From contig NZ_SMOA01000019.1 in assembly GCF_004353985.1 (NCBI RefSeq), forward strand, positions 1 to 47,687: a stretch of 47,687 nt of DNA, in the 5' to 3' direction. The notes beneath the pieces are model-generated. The model was not told where the DNA came from and did not search any database. It worked only from the letters and a program-made list of their open reading frames with translations. Source of the DNA: Paracraurococcus ruber (GTDB lineage Bacteria > Pseudomonadota > Alphaproteobacteria > Acetobacterales > Acetobacteraceae). Within the stretch, counting starts at the first letter, position 1; each line of letters opens with the position of its first letter. Positions 40,886 through 47,687 of the stretch are shown here, piece after piece. The translations under genes were made by a program, and so were the position numbers.

Positions 40886-42241
40886 TCAGACCTCGGCGTG
40901 CAGCAGCGCCCGGCCGGCATCGCCGCCCCAGGCGCGGTCGTACAGTTGCAGCAGCCGGTCGGCCTGGGTCAGGCCGCTGTCCACGATCTCCTCGAGCGGC
41001 GCGAGATACACCTCCTCGCCCAGGCCCCGCGCCCGTAGCCCGTCCCGGGCGATCGCCAGCGCGTCCCGCGCCACGTCGCGGACCAGCCGGCCATGGATCC
41101 GGGCCTCCAGCGCCTCCCGCGGGACGGCCAGGCGCAGCGCGCGGATCTCCTCGACCGTCCAGTCCCGCGTGAGCGCCGCCGCCGCCTTCTGCGCCGCGTC
41201 GTCGTAGAGCAGCCCGACCCAGAGCGCCGGCTTCGCCACCAGCATCGCCGCGCTGCCGGCATCCGCCCCGCGCATCTCGAGGAAGCGCTTGAGCCGCACA
41301 TCGGTGAAGGCGGTGGTGACGTGGTCGGCGAAGTCGCCCATCGTCGCGCGCTCCCCCGGCAGCAGGGTCAGCCGGCCGTCGAGGAAGGCGCGGAAGCTGG
41401 CGCCGGCGGCGTCCAGCCACTTGCCGTCGCGCATGACGAAGTACATCGGCACGTCCAGCAGCCACTCGGCGAAGCGCTCGAAGCCGAAGCCCGGTTCGAA
41501 CACCACCGCCGGGATGCCGGTGCGGGCCTTGTCGGTATCCGTCCAGACCTGCGCCCGCATGCTGCGGAAGCCGTTGGGCTTGCCTTCGGTGAACGGGGAA
41601 TTGGCGAACAGCGCGGTCGCCACCGGCTGCAGCGCCAGGCTGATGCGCAGCTTCTCGACCATGTCGGCCTCGTCGCCGTAGTCGAGATTGGCCTGCACCG
41701 TGCAGGTGCGGGTCATCATGTCGAGGCCCATGGACCCGACCGTCGGCATGTAGCGCCGCATGATGGCGTAGCGGCCCTTCGGCATCCACGGCATCTGGTC
41801 GCGCGCATGCAGCGGATGGAAGCCGAGCGGGGCGAAGCCGATCTGCATCGGCCCCGCCACCTCATGCACCTCCCGCAGGTGCTGCTGCAGTTCCTGCCAG
41901 GTGGCGTGCAGGTCGGGCACCACGGCGCCCGACAATTCCAGCTGCCCCGCCGGCTCCAGGCTGATGGAGGCGCCGCCGCGCTTCAGCCCGATCGGGTTGC
42001 CGTTGTCGAGGATGGGCGCCCAGCCCTTGGCCTGCAGCCCTTCCAGCAGCGCCCGGATCCCGGGTTCGCCCCCGGGCGGCGCATAGGCCGGCGTGGCGAA
42101 GCCATCCCGGAAAAAGCCGAATTTCTCGTGCTCCGTGCCCACGCCCCATTGCCCGCGCGGCTTGCTGCCGGCGGCGAACCATTCGGCGAGTTGCCGCACG
42201 GAGGTGATCGGCGTCAGGTCCGCTTCGCCGGGGTTCGACAT
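40886..42241 (-). CDS. gshA: Glutamate-cysteine ligase (plant/alphaproteobacterial type)
   Basis: 451 residues. The motifs WGVGTEHEKFGF, GLKRGGASISLEPAGQLELSG, MMTRTCTVQANLDYGDE and NSPFTEGKPNGFRSMRAQVWTDTDKARTG identify the plant-type enzyme that makes gamma-glutamylcysteine, the first step to glutathione. The start at 42241 (MSNPGEADLTPITS) follows GAAGGGCAGG; an upstream extension to 42319 is not conserved-looking. Last canonical gene of a strand run with rsmE, 272 nt away. Confidence 0.95.
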   Translation of the reverse strand: MSNPGEADLTPITSVRQLAEWFAAGSKPRGQWGVGTEHEKFGFFRDGFATPAYAPPGGEPGIRALLEGLQAKGWAPILDNGNPIGLKRGGASISLEPAGQLELSGAVVPDLHATWQELQQHLREVHEVAGPMQIGFAPLGFHPLHARDQMPWMPKGRYAIMRRYMPTVGSMGLDMMTRTCTVQANLDYGDEADMVEKLRISLALQPVATALFANSPFTEGKPNGFRSMRAQVWTDTDKARTGIPAVVFEPGFGFERFAEWLLDVPMYFVMRDGKWLDAAGASFRAFLDGRLTLLPGERATMGDFADHVTTAFTDVRLKRFLEMRGADAGSAAMLVAKPALWVGLLYDDAAQKAAAALTRDWTVEEIRALRLAVPREALEARIHGRLVRDVARDALAIARDGLRARGLGEEVYLAPLEEIVDSGLTQADRLLQLYDRAWGGDAGRALLHAEV

Positions 42242-42513
42242 CCTGCCCTTCCAGTGTTCTCGGGCCCCGGCGGCCCGTGCCGGACGGCGAGGGGCCGTCC
42301 GGCGGGCGCCGCCAGGCATCTGTTTGGCGGGCCGATTCGCCCGCCGCCTGGGACCCAGGCACCGGGATCGGACCCCTCGACCCCGATCGGCCCGACCCTG
42401 GTCGGGACGCCCGGCGTCCAGCCTTCATTGACCCGACGGGCCGCGCCCGGGCTGCGCGCAGCCGGACGGGTCGCCGGCCGGGCGGCCGCGGTCCGGGCGA
42501 CCGCCCGGCACGA
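42242..42513 (-). other. Intergenic between rsmE and gshA, 272 nt
   Basis: GC-rich spacer that probably contains a promoter for gshA-MNT-HEPN. Short inverted repeats occur (e.g. GGACGCCCGGCGTCC at about 42408) but no clear promoter, terminator or gene. Confidence 0.35.
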
Positions 42514-43239
42514 TCAGCGCCCGTTCCAGTCGCCGGCCAGGGCCTGCAGCACCGCAAGCCCCGCCACCGCAGCCGTTTCCGCCCGCAGGATGCGGGGCCC
42601 CAGGGAAACAGTCGAAACAAAGGCACGGCGACGGAGATCGTCAAGCTCTGCCCGCTCGAACCCGCCTTCCGGCCCGACCAGCCAGGCCCAGGGCGCCCGC
42701 AGCCCCTGCGCAACCTGGGCGAGCGGCGGCGACTCCCGCCGCTCGTCGCCCGCGAGAAGCGGCGTGCCGTCCCAGCCATCCAGCACCGCATGCAGCGGCA
42801 TGGCCGGCGCCACCGCGGGCACGGTCAGGCGGCCGCATTGCTCGGCCGCTTCCTGCGCGATGGCGGCCAGCCGCGCCTGGTTCACCCGGTCGGTGATGCT
42901 GCGGCGGGTGACCACCGGCCGGATCGACCCGATGCCGAGCTCGGTCGCCTTCTCCGCCATCCAGTCCATGGCGTCCCGCTTCACCGCGGCGACCAGCAGG
43001 CGGGTATCGGGCGGGGGCTCCTGCGGGCGGATGGGGCGTTCCGGCAGCAGCGTGCAGCGGTCCTTGCGCAGGGTTGCGATGCTCGCCGCCCATTCGCCGT
43101 CCCTGCCGTTGAAGACCAGCACCGCGTCGCCCGGGCCGCGGCGCAGCACGCCGCCCAGGTGGTGCGCCTGGCCGGGCGTCGCGGGGATCTCCCGCCCTTC
43201 CTCCAGCGGCTGGTCCAGGTAGAGACGCGGGGTGGACAT
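42514..43239 (-). CDS. rsmE: 16S rRNA (uracil-1498-N3)-methyltransferase RsmE
   Basis: 241 residues. SPOUT-fold motifs GPEGGF (189-194) and SLGPRILRAETA (212-223), plus N-terminal PUA-like domain with HHLGGVLRRGPGD. Methylates U1498 of 16S rRNA using SAM. Divergent from the UbiA gene with 44 nt between starts. Confidence 0.95.
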   Translation of the reverse strand: MSTPRLYLDQPLEEGREIPATPGQAHHLGGVLRRGPGDAVLVFNGRDGEWAASIATLRKDRCTLLPERPIRPQEPPPDTRLLVAAVKRDAMDWMAEKATELGIGSIRPVVTRRSITDRVNQARLAAIAQEAAEQCGRLTVPAVAPAMPLHAVLDGWDGTPLLAGDERRESPPLAQVAQGLRAPWAWLVGPEGGFERAELDDLRRRAFVSTVSLGPRILRAETAAVAGLAVLQALAGDWNGR

Positions 43240-43283
43240 GCGGGTCTTTCGCTGACACGGAGGCCGGCAGCAAGGGCGGGCGG

Positions 43284-44183
43284 ATGCAAGGCTACACCGA
43301 TATCCGAACGGGCGGGCTGATCGGCCGGTTGCCGGCAGGTTGGCGGCCCTATGCGCTGCTCGCCCGGCTGGACCGGCCGATCGGGTCCTGGCTGCTGGTC
43401 CTGCCCGGCTTCTGGGCCTTCGCCATCGCCGCGCCGGGCTGGGGGGAGGGGGCGCGGCTCGCCCTGCTCTTCGGCCTCGGCGCGGTGGCCATGCGCGGCG
43501 CGGGCTGCGTGGTGAACGACCTCTGGGACCGCGACATCGACCGGCGGGTGGAACGCACCCGCGGCCGGCCGCTCGCCTCCGGCGCCGTCACGCCCTTCCG
43601 GGCGCTGGTCTTCCTGGCCGGGCTCTGCCTGGTGGGGCTGCTGGTGCTGCTGCAGCTGAACCGGGTGGCGATCCTGTTCGGCCTGCTCTCCCTGCTGCCG
43701 ATCCTGCTCTACCCGCTGGCCAAGCGCGTGACGCATTGGCCGCAGGCGATGCTCGGCCTCGTCTTCTCCTGGGCGGCGCCGGAAGGCATCGCGGCGGCGA
43801 CCGGCCAGGTGGACCTGGTGGCGCTGCTGCTCTGGGCCGCCGCCTTCTGCTGGATCCTCGGCTACGACACGATCTATGCCCACCAGGACCGGGAGGACGA
43901 CGCGGCGGTCGGCATCGGCAGCACCGCGCTGCGCTTCGGGGACCGGACGCGGCCCTTCCTTGCCGCCTGCTATGCCGCGATGCTGGGCTTCCTGGCGGCG
44001 GCGGGCTGGGCGGCCGGGCTGGGCTGGGCCTTCCTGCCCGGCCTGCTGCTGCCGGCGGCGCTGCTGGCGCGGCAGGTCGCCCTGCTCGACATCCACGACC
44101 CCGGCGCCTGCCTCCGGCTGTTCAAGGCGAACCGGGAGGTCGGGCTGGCGGTGGCGCTGGCCTTCCTGCTCGGCCGGGCGTGA
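43284..44183 (+). CDS. ubiA: 4-hydroxybenzoate polyprenyltransferase UbiA
   Basis: 299 residues with about eight membrane segments. First Asp motif NDLWDRDID (78-86) and second YDTIYAHQDREDD (194-206). Attaches the isoprenoid tail to 4-hydroxybenzoate in ubiquinone synthesis. The gene ends 10 nt before the methyltransferase. The ubiA-rsmE-gshA neighbourhood is common in alphaproteobacteria as I know it. Confidence 0.94.
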   Translation: MQGYTDIRTGGLIGRLPAGWRPYALLARLDRPIGSWLLVLPGFWAFAIAAPGWGEGARLALLFGLGAVAMRGAGCVVNDLWDRDIDRRVERTRGRPLASGAVTPFRALVFLAGLCLVGLLVLLQLNRVAILFGLLSLLPILLYPLAKRVTHWPQAMLGLVFSWAAPEGIAAATGQVDLVALLLWAAAFCWILGYDTIYAHQDREDDAAVGIGSTALRFGDRTRPFLAACYAAMLGFLAAAGWAAGLGWAFLPGLLLPAALLARQVALLDIHDPGACLRLFKANREVGLAVALAFLLGRA

Positions 44184-44193
44184 CGGGCCGGGC

Positions 44194-44838
44194 ATGCGGG
44201 ACGCCGCATCCTTCATCCGCGCCCACACCGCCATCGCCCGGCCCGCCCTGGTGCCGGAGGTGGCGCTGCACCTCGCCACCGAGATCACCCCGATCTGGCA
44301 GGCGACCGAGGCCTGGCTGGCACGGGAGGGGATCGAGCCGCCCTTCTGGGCCTTCGCCTGGCCGGGCAGCCAGGCCATGGCGCGGCTGATCCTGGACGAC
44401 CCCGCCCGGATCGCCGGCCGGCGGGTGCTGGATTTCGCCGCCGGCTGCGGCCTGGCGGCCATCGCGGCGGGGATGGCCGGCGCCGCGGTGGTGGAGGCGG
44501 CGGAGATCGACCCGCTGGCGACCGCCGCCATCCGGCTGAACGCGGCGCTGAACGGCGTGGCAGTCACCGCCCTGGACGGTGATGTGGTCGGCGCCGCCGG
44601 CCGCTGGGACCTGATCCTGGCCGGGGATGTCTGCTACGAGGCGCCCATGACCGGGCATGTGCTGCCCTGGCTGCGGGCCATGGCGGCGGCGGGGGCGGAG
44701 GTCTGGCTGGCCGATCCGGGCCGGGCCTATGTGCCGCGGGACGGGCTGGTGCCGATCGCCAGCCTCGACGTGCCGGTGACGCGGGAGCTCGAGGATCGTG
44801 ACCTCCGGCGCGTCGCCATCGCCCGGCTGCTGGCCTGA
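44194..44838 (+). CDS. Class I SAM methyltransferase, EtfB-lysine/PrmA-like
   Basis: 214 residues. SAM motif VLDFAAGCGLAAIAAG, acidic AAEIDPLA, and DLILAGDVCYEAPM for motif IV; the lead-in PPFWAFAWPGSQAMARLIL is that of the METTL20/EtfB lysine-methyltransferase group (PrmA relatives). Target protein not known. ATG at 44194, close behind ubiA. Confidence 0.85.
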   Translation: MRDAASFIRAHTAIARPALVPEVALHLATEITPIWQATEAWLAREGIEPPFWAFAWPGSQAMARLILDDPARIAGRRVLDFAAGCGLAAIAAGMAGAAVVEAAEIDPLATAAIRLNAALNGVAVTALDGDVVGAAGRWDLILAGDVCYEAPMTGHVLPWLRAMAAAGAEVWLADPGRAYVPRDGLVPIASLDVPVTRELEDRDLRRVAIARLLA

Positions 44839-44905
44839 CGGGCCGCGGGACCACACAAGGCAGCAGGATCATGGCAAGAACGAGCGACCCGTGGCGCGCA
44901 CCTGA

Positions 44906-44933
44906 TTGACACTAAACCAGTTCGCTGTAGGTC
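44906..44933 (+). promoter_or_regulatory. Promoter of the Crp/Fnr-type gene
   Basis: TTGACA (44906-44911), 16 nt, TAGGTC (44928-44933). The -35 is a perfect sigma-70 consensus; the -10 is weak and the same as in the groESL candidate. Confidence 0.55.
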
Positions 44934-44940
44934 CGTTCCC

Positions 44941-45702
44941 ATGGATGAGTATGGGAGCCGTCCCATGACCGGGACGACCACGGGGACGCCAATGCAGCCT
45001 GCCGGCACCGGCAACCGGGTACTGGATGGGCTTTCGCCGGAGGATGCGGCCCGGATCGGCGGCCATCTGGAACGGCAGGTGCTGGCGGCCGGGCAGATCC
45101 TCGGCCCCACCGGCGCGGAGAATGCCGCCGTGCTGTTCCCCATCGGGCCGGCCGTCGTGTCCGTGGTGGCGGTCTGCGAGGATGGCCGCACCGCCGAGGC
45201 GCATTCGGTGGGGCGGGAGGGCATGCTGGGCCCGGCGATCGTCCGCCTGCCCGGGCTCGGGCATATCCAGGTGCAGATGCCGGGCCAGGCCCTGCGGATC
45301 GACCTGCGGACGCTGGAGGCGCTCTGCGCCGGCAGCGAGTCCCTGCGGGTGAGCATCCAGTCGCATGACGAGGCGATGATGGCGCGCCTGGTGCAGTCGG
45401 CCATCTGCGCGTCCCTGCACACGGTGGAGGCGCGGGTCAGCCGCTGGCTGCTGATCGCGATGGAGCGGGTCGGCGCGCCGGAGTTGCCGGTGACGCAGGA
45501 ATTGCTCTCGGACCTGCTCGGCGTGCGGCGGACGACGGTGACGCGGGTGATGGCGCAGCTGACCGACAAGGGGCTGATCCGCCGCCGGCGCAGCCGGGTG
45601 ATGGTCACCGACCCGACCGGGCTGGCCCAGGCCTCCTGCACCTGCCACACCGCGATGCGGGACCGGCTGCGACGCGTGGCGCCGGTTCTGTACCCCGATT
45701 GA
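44941..45702 (+). CDS. Crp/Fnr-family transcriptional regulator
   Basis: 253 residues from the first ATG. N-terminal cyclic-nucleotide-type beta roll (about 30-140), then a winged helix with VTQELLSDLLGVRRTTVTRVMAQLTDKGLIRRRR as recognition HTH. No FNR-style N-terminal cysteine cluster, so not an oxygen-sensing Fe-S type; ligand unknown. The second ATG (44965, 245 residues) has GGGAG 7 nt upstream and is the better initiator. Small inverted repeats TCCCAT/ATGGGA/TCCCAT overlap both starts. Confidence 0.9.
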   Translation: MDEYGSRPMTGTTTGTPMQPAGTGNRVLDGLSPEDAARIGGHLERQVLAAGQILGPTGAENAAVLFPIGPAVVSVVAVCEDGRTAEAHSVGREGMLGPAIVRLPGLGHIQVQMPGQALRIDLRTLEALCAGSESLRVSIQSHDEAMMARLVQSAICASLHTVEARVSRWLLIAMERVGAPELPVTQELLSDLLGVRRTTVTRVMAQLTDKGLIRRRRSRVMVTDPTGLAQASCTCHTAMRDRLRRVAPVLYPD

Positions 45703-46203
45703 GACCCGGCCTGCCGGTGCTGGTACGGACCGCGAACAAGCGGTGCCGGGGCCGGTATCGCGGTGCCAGCCGAATCAGCCCCTTGGCCCGAGTCGCGCGA
45801 ACGAATCGCTGACGCCGCAGGGCCGGGCCCGCGGGCCGGCGGGCCACAAGTGCTTGTGGCCGCTCGCCCTGCCGCCGCACAAGCCCGTTCCTGCTTCGGC
45901 CCGGCCGCGACTCGACGAGCCGCCCGAGTCGCGGCCGGGCGCCCCGGGGCCGGGCTTGGCCGGGCTTGGCCTGTCCCGCCGCGGCCGTGGTCACCCGGCC
46001 GGACCCCGCAGGCCGGACCCCACAGACCAGACTCCACGCGCCGGGTCCGGGGCTGCGGCGCCTGCGCCACGCCGCGCTGCGCCCTCGGCGGCGAGGCTCC
46101 GCCGGGGCAGGCCGCGTTCCGGCCCGGCACCCGGCACCCGGCACCCGGCCGCTGCGGCGGCCCATGCCTGGCGGTCCACCCCGGCCCCGCTCCGGCGGGG
46201 CCG
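45703..46203. repeat. Non-coding stretch of hairpins and short tandem repeats
   Basis: 501 nt without a gene. Holds a hairpin with GGCCACAAG (45842-45850) and CTTGTGGCC (45853-45861); a 16-bp perfect stem GCCCGGCCGCGACTCG (45899-45914)/CGAGTCGCGGCCGGGC (45925-45940); a 10-bp unit CGGGCTTGGC twice at 45951-45970; and four 7-bp units CCCGGC(A/C) at 46123-46150. The 16-bp stem could end the Crp/Fnr transcript, but no T-run follows. Confidence 0.65.
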
Positions 46204-46551
46204 TCAGAAGTCGCTGACGCGGCCCTTCCGTTCCCAGTCGCCGTAGCGCGTCGGCTCCGGTCCGGCGGGGCCACCGATCTCCGTCATCCGCACCGGCGGG
46301 TCGCTGGGCGGGTCGCCGGCCGGCGGCAGGCCGGGGTCGCCGGGCAAGGGCGCATCCGGGCCGGGCGGGTCCTGCACCGGCGGGTCCGGCAGGTCGGGGC
46401 CAGGCGGCGGCGGCGGGATCGGCGGCACCGGCGCCGGCGGGGTGTCGGGCGAAATCGGCACCTGGGCCTGGACGGGAAGGCGCGCCGGGGCGCCGCTGCG
46501 GTCGGGGGCCGACAAGGCCGCCTCTTGTCGGGTTTCGGTCATCATCCTCAT
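46204..46551 (-). CDS. Proline-rich protein with DUF1674/SDHAF4 C-terminus
   Basis: 115 residues. The last ~25 ([23 protein letters not shown]) are the diagnostic DUF1674 motif of SDHAF4/Sdh8, the factor that shields the flavinated SdhA subunit during succinate dehydrogenase assembly. Residues ~34-84 are about half proline, an unusual extension. Start at 46551 with GAGGG upstream. Divergent from htpX, 75 nt apart, a neighbourhood common in alphaproteobacteria. Not recognisable from the N-terminus alone. Confidence 0.8.
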   Translation of the reverse strand: MRMMTETRQEAALSAPDRSGAPARLPVQAQVPISPDTPPAPVPPIPPPPPGPDLPDPPVQDPPGPDAPLPGDPGLPPAGDPPSDPPVRMTEIGGPAGPEPTRYGDWERKGRVSDF

Positions 46552-46626
46552 CTGGTCCCTCGGGGCGCGGTGCCGCCACCCCCAACGCCCGGGGAATCGC
46601 CCGGCTGCGCCACAAAGGGATGCGAC

Positions 46627-47559
46627 ATGGCTGGATACGCCCGCACGGCGGTGCTGCTCGCGGCGCTCACCGCGCTGTTCATCGGCATCGGCTATGCCCT
46701 GGGCGGCGAGCAGGGCATGGCCATCGCCTTCCTCGTCGCCTGCGGCACCAACCTGTGGGCCTGGTGGAACAGCGACCGCATGGTGCTGTCCATGCACAAC
46801 GCCCAGCCGGTCGCGCCGGCCCAGGCGCCGCGGCTCTTCGCCATGGTGCAGCGGCTGGCGCAGCGGGCCGGGCTGCCCATGCCGGCGCTCTACGTCATCC
46901 AGGAGGACCAGCCGAACGCCTTCGCCACCGGCCGCAACCCGCAGAATGCGGCGGTGGCCGTGAATACCGGCCTGCTCGACCTGATGAGCGAGGAGGAGGT
47001 CGCCGGCGTCGTCGCGCATGAACTGGCGCATATCCGCCACCGCGACACCCTGCTGATGACCATCACCGCGACGCTGGCCGGCGCCATCGGCATGCTGGCG
47101 CAATTCGGCTTCCTGTTCGGCGGCCGCACGCAGGACGGGCGGCGCAACCCCTTCGGCCCGATCGGCGCCATCCTGCTGGTGGTGGTGGGGCCCATCGCCG
47201 CCATGCTGGTGCAGATGGCGATCAGCCGGTCCCGCGAATACGAGGCCGACCGGCTGGGCGCCGAGATCGCCGGCGACCCGCGCTGGCTCGCGGCGGCGCT
47301 GCAGAAGCTGGAACACTACAAGCAGGGCAGGGTGAACCACGCGGCCGAGGCGCATCCGGCCAGCGCCCACATGTTCATCGTCAACCCGCTGTCCGGCCTG
47401 CGGATGGACGGCCTGTTCACCACCCATCCGCCGACCGGGGAGCGAGTGCGTCGGCTGCTGGCCATGGCGCCGCCGGGGGCACCGCCGGCGCCGCCGCGCA
47501 TCCCGGCCAGCCCTGCGCCGTCCCCCTGGGGCGGCGGCCGCCCGAACCCCTGGGGCTGA
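46627..47559 (+). CDS. htpX: Membrane zinc protease HtpX
   Basis: 310 residues. Zinc motif HELAH (131-135) and third ligand Glu204 in SREYEAD, two N-terminal and two central membrane segments, and a proline/glycine-rich tail. Degrades misfolded inner-membrane proteins with FtsH. ATG at 46627. Confidence 0.95.
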   Translation: MAGYARTAVLLAALTALFIGIGYALGGEQGMAIAFLVACGTNLWAWWNSDRMVLSMHNAQPVAPAQAPRLFAMVQRLAQRAGLPMPALYVIQEDQPNAFATGRNPQNAAVAVNTGLLDLMSEEEVAGVVAHELAHIRHRDTLLMTITATLAGAIGMLAQFGFLFGGRTQDGRRNPFGPIGAILLVVVGPIAAMLVQMAISRSREYEADRLGAEIAGDPRWLAAALQKLEHYKQGRVNHAAEAHPASAHMFIVNPLSGLRMDGLFTTHPPTGERVRRLLAMAPPGAPPAPPRIPASPAPSPWGGGRPNPWG

Positions 47560-47617
47560 GCGGCCGTCGCATCGCCCGGGCAGGGCGGGCAAGGGGATGG
47601 GCGAGCGGCGTGCGGCA

Positions 47618-47687
47618 TCATCCGGCCTGGGCGAAGCGCCGCCGGGCATCGGCCGGGGCGGAGAGGCGCGCGGCGCGGCGACCAGGC
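47618..47687 (-). CDS. Possible C-terminal fragment of a minus-strand gene
   Basis: An open minus-strand frame enters from the right edge and ends ...ADARRRFAQAG at the TGA 47620-47618. Only 22 codons are visible, so no product can be named. Convergent with htpX. Confidence 0.3.
   Translation of the reverse strand, partial: PGRRAARLSAPADARRRFAQAG

Overview
The window is a very GC-rich bacterial chromosome segment with third codon positions almost always G or C. The gene content points to an alphaproteobacterium of the Acetobacteraceae (Roseomonas-like). The evidence for this is a Bug/TctC-type solute-binding protein, a groESL operon with a CIRCE operator, a Usg protein, a DUF1674 gene divergent from htpX, alr linked to mlaE-mlaF, YsnF/AvaK and phasin-like stress genes, and many isolated substrate-binding proteins. 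The taxonomic placement is an inference. I see no rRNA, tRNA, CRISPR array, transposase, integrase or phage gene. The window reads as ordinary chromosome with some accessory pieces.

Layout. 1-3659 (minus): a DctP-type periplasmic binding protein and, 2 nt behind it, a membrane hybrid histidine kinase that runs off the left edge. 3871-5981 (minus): a Bug-type binding protein and a 2-oxoglutarate/Fe(II) oxygenase. 6097-7860 (plus): an ABCB-type exporter. 7943-9282 (minus): a CYTH protein and a proline-iminopeptidase-like hydrolase. 9398-12930 (plus): an extracytoplasmic binding protein, a beta-hydroxyacid dehydrogenase and an ACMSD-type amidohydrolase. 13167-14186 (plus): a short-chain dehydrogenase with a lipoprotein signal, followed by a two-hairpin intergenic repeat. 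14477-16420 (minus): two YsnF/AvaK (DUF2382) proteins and a phasin-like protein. 16636-19306 (plus): alr, mlaE and mlaF with overlapping start and stop codons. 19538-20419 (plus): a TauD-family oxygenase. 20588-22914 (minus): a Rieske ferredoxin, a metallo-beta-lactamase-fold hydrolase and a threonine-dehydratase-like enzyme. 23089-23655 (plus): a small glycine-zipper protein preceded by a second, diverged copy of the intergenic repeat.

23735-26548 (minus): a cold-shock protein, groEL, groES and a CIRCE operator. 26694-26981 (plus): usg. 27489-29496 (minus): a GNAT acetyltransferase, a TVP38/TMEM64 membrane protein and a family 2 glycosyltransferase. 29578-36050 (plus): heme A synthase overlapping a 1788-residue soluble histidine kinase built from twelve tandem PAS domains. 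36401-37837: tldD. 37937-39622: an RTX calcium-binding protein whose Shine-Dalgarno site sits inside a hairpin. 39667-40119: a GNAT acetyltransferase. 40097-43239 (minus): rsmE, gshA and, tightly coupled behind gshA, an MNT/HEPN (MntA-HepT-like) pair. 43284-44838 (plus): a UbiA-family prenyltransferase and a SAM methyltransferase. 44941-45702 (plus): a Crp/Fnr regulator, then about 500 nt of hairpins and short tandem repeats. 46204-46551 (minus): a proline-rich DUF1674/SDHAF4-type protein. 46627-47559 (plus): htpX.

The main themes are envelope and protein quality control (htpX, groESL, csp, tldD, mlaEF), redox and cofactor metabolism (gshA, ctaA, ubiA, DUF1674), and signalling. The strongest candidates for something undescribed are the twelve-PAS kinase coupled to ctaA, the SBP-plus-hybrid-kinase pair, the MNT/HEPN pair inside the gshA operon, the lipoprotein SDR, and the two-hairpin repeat whose copies differ almost only by transitions. 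All calls come from reading motifs and translations; no database search was run.
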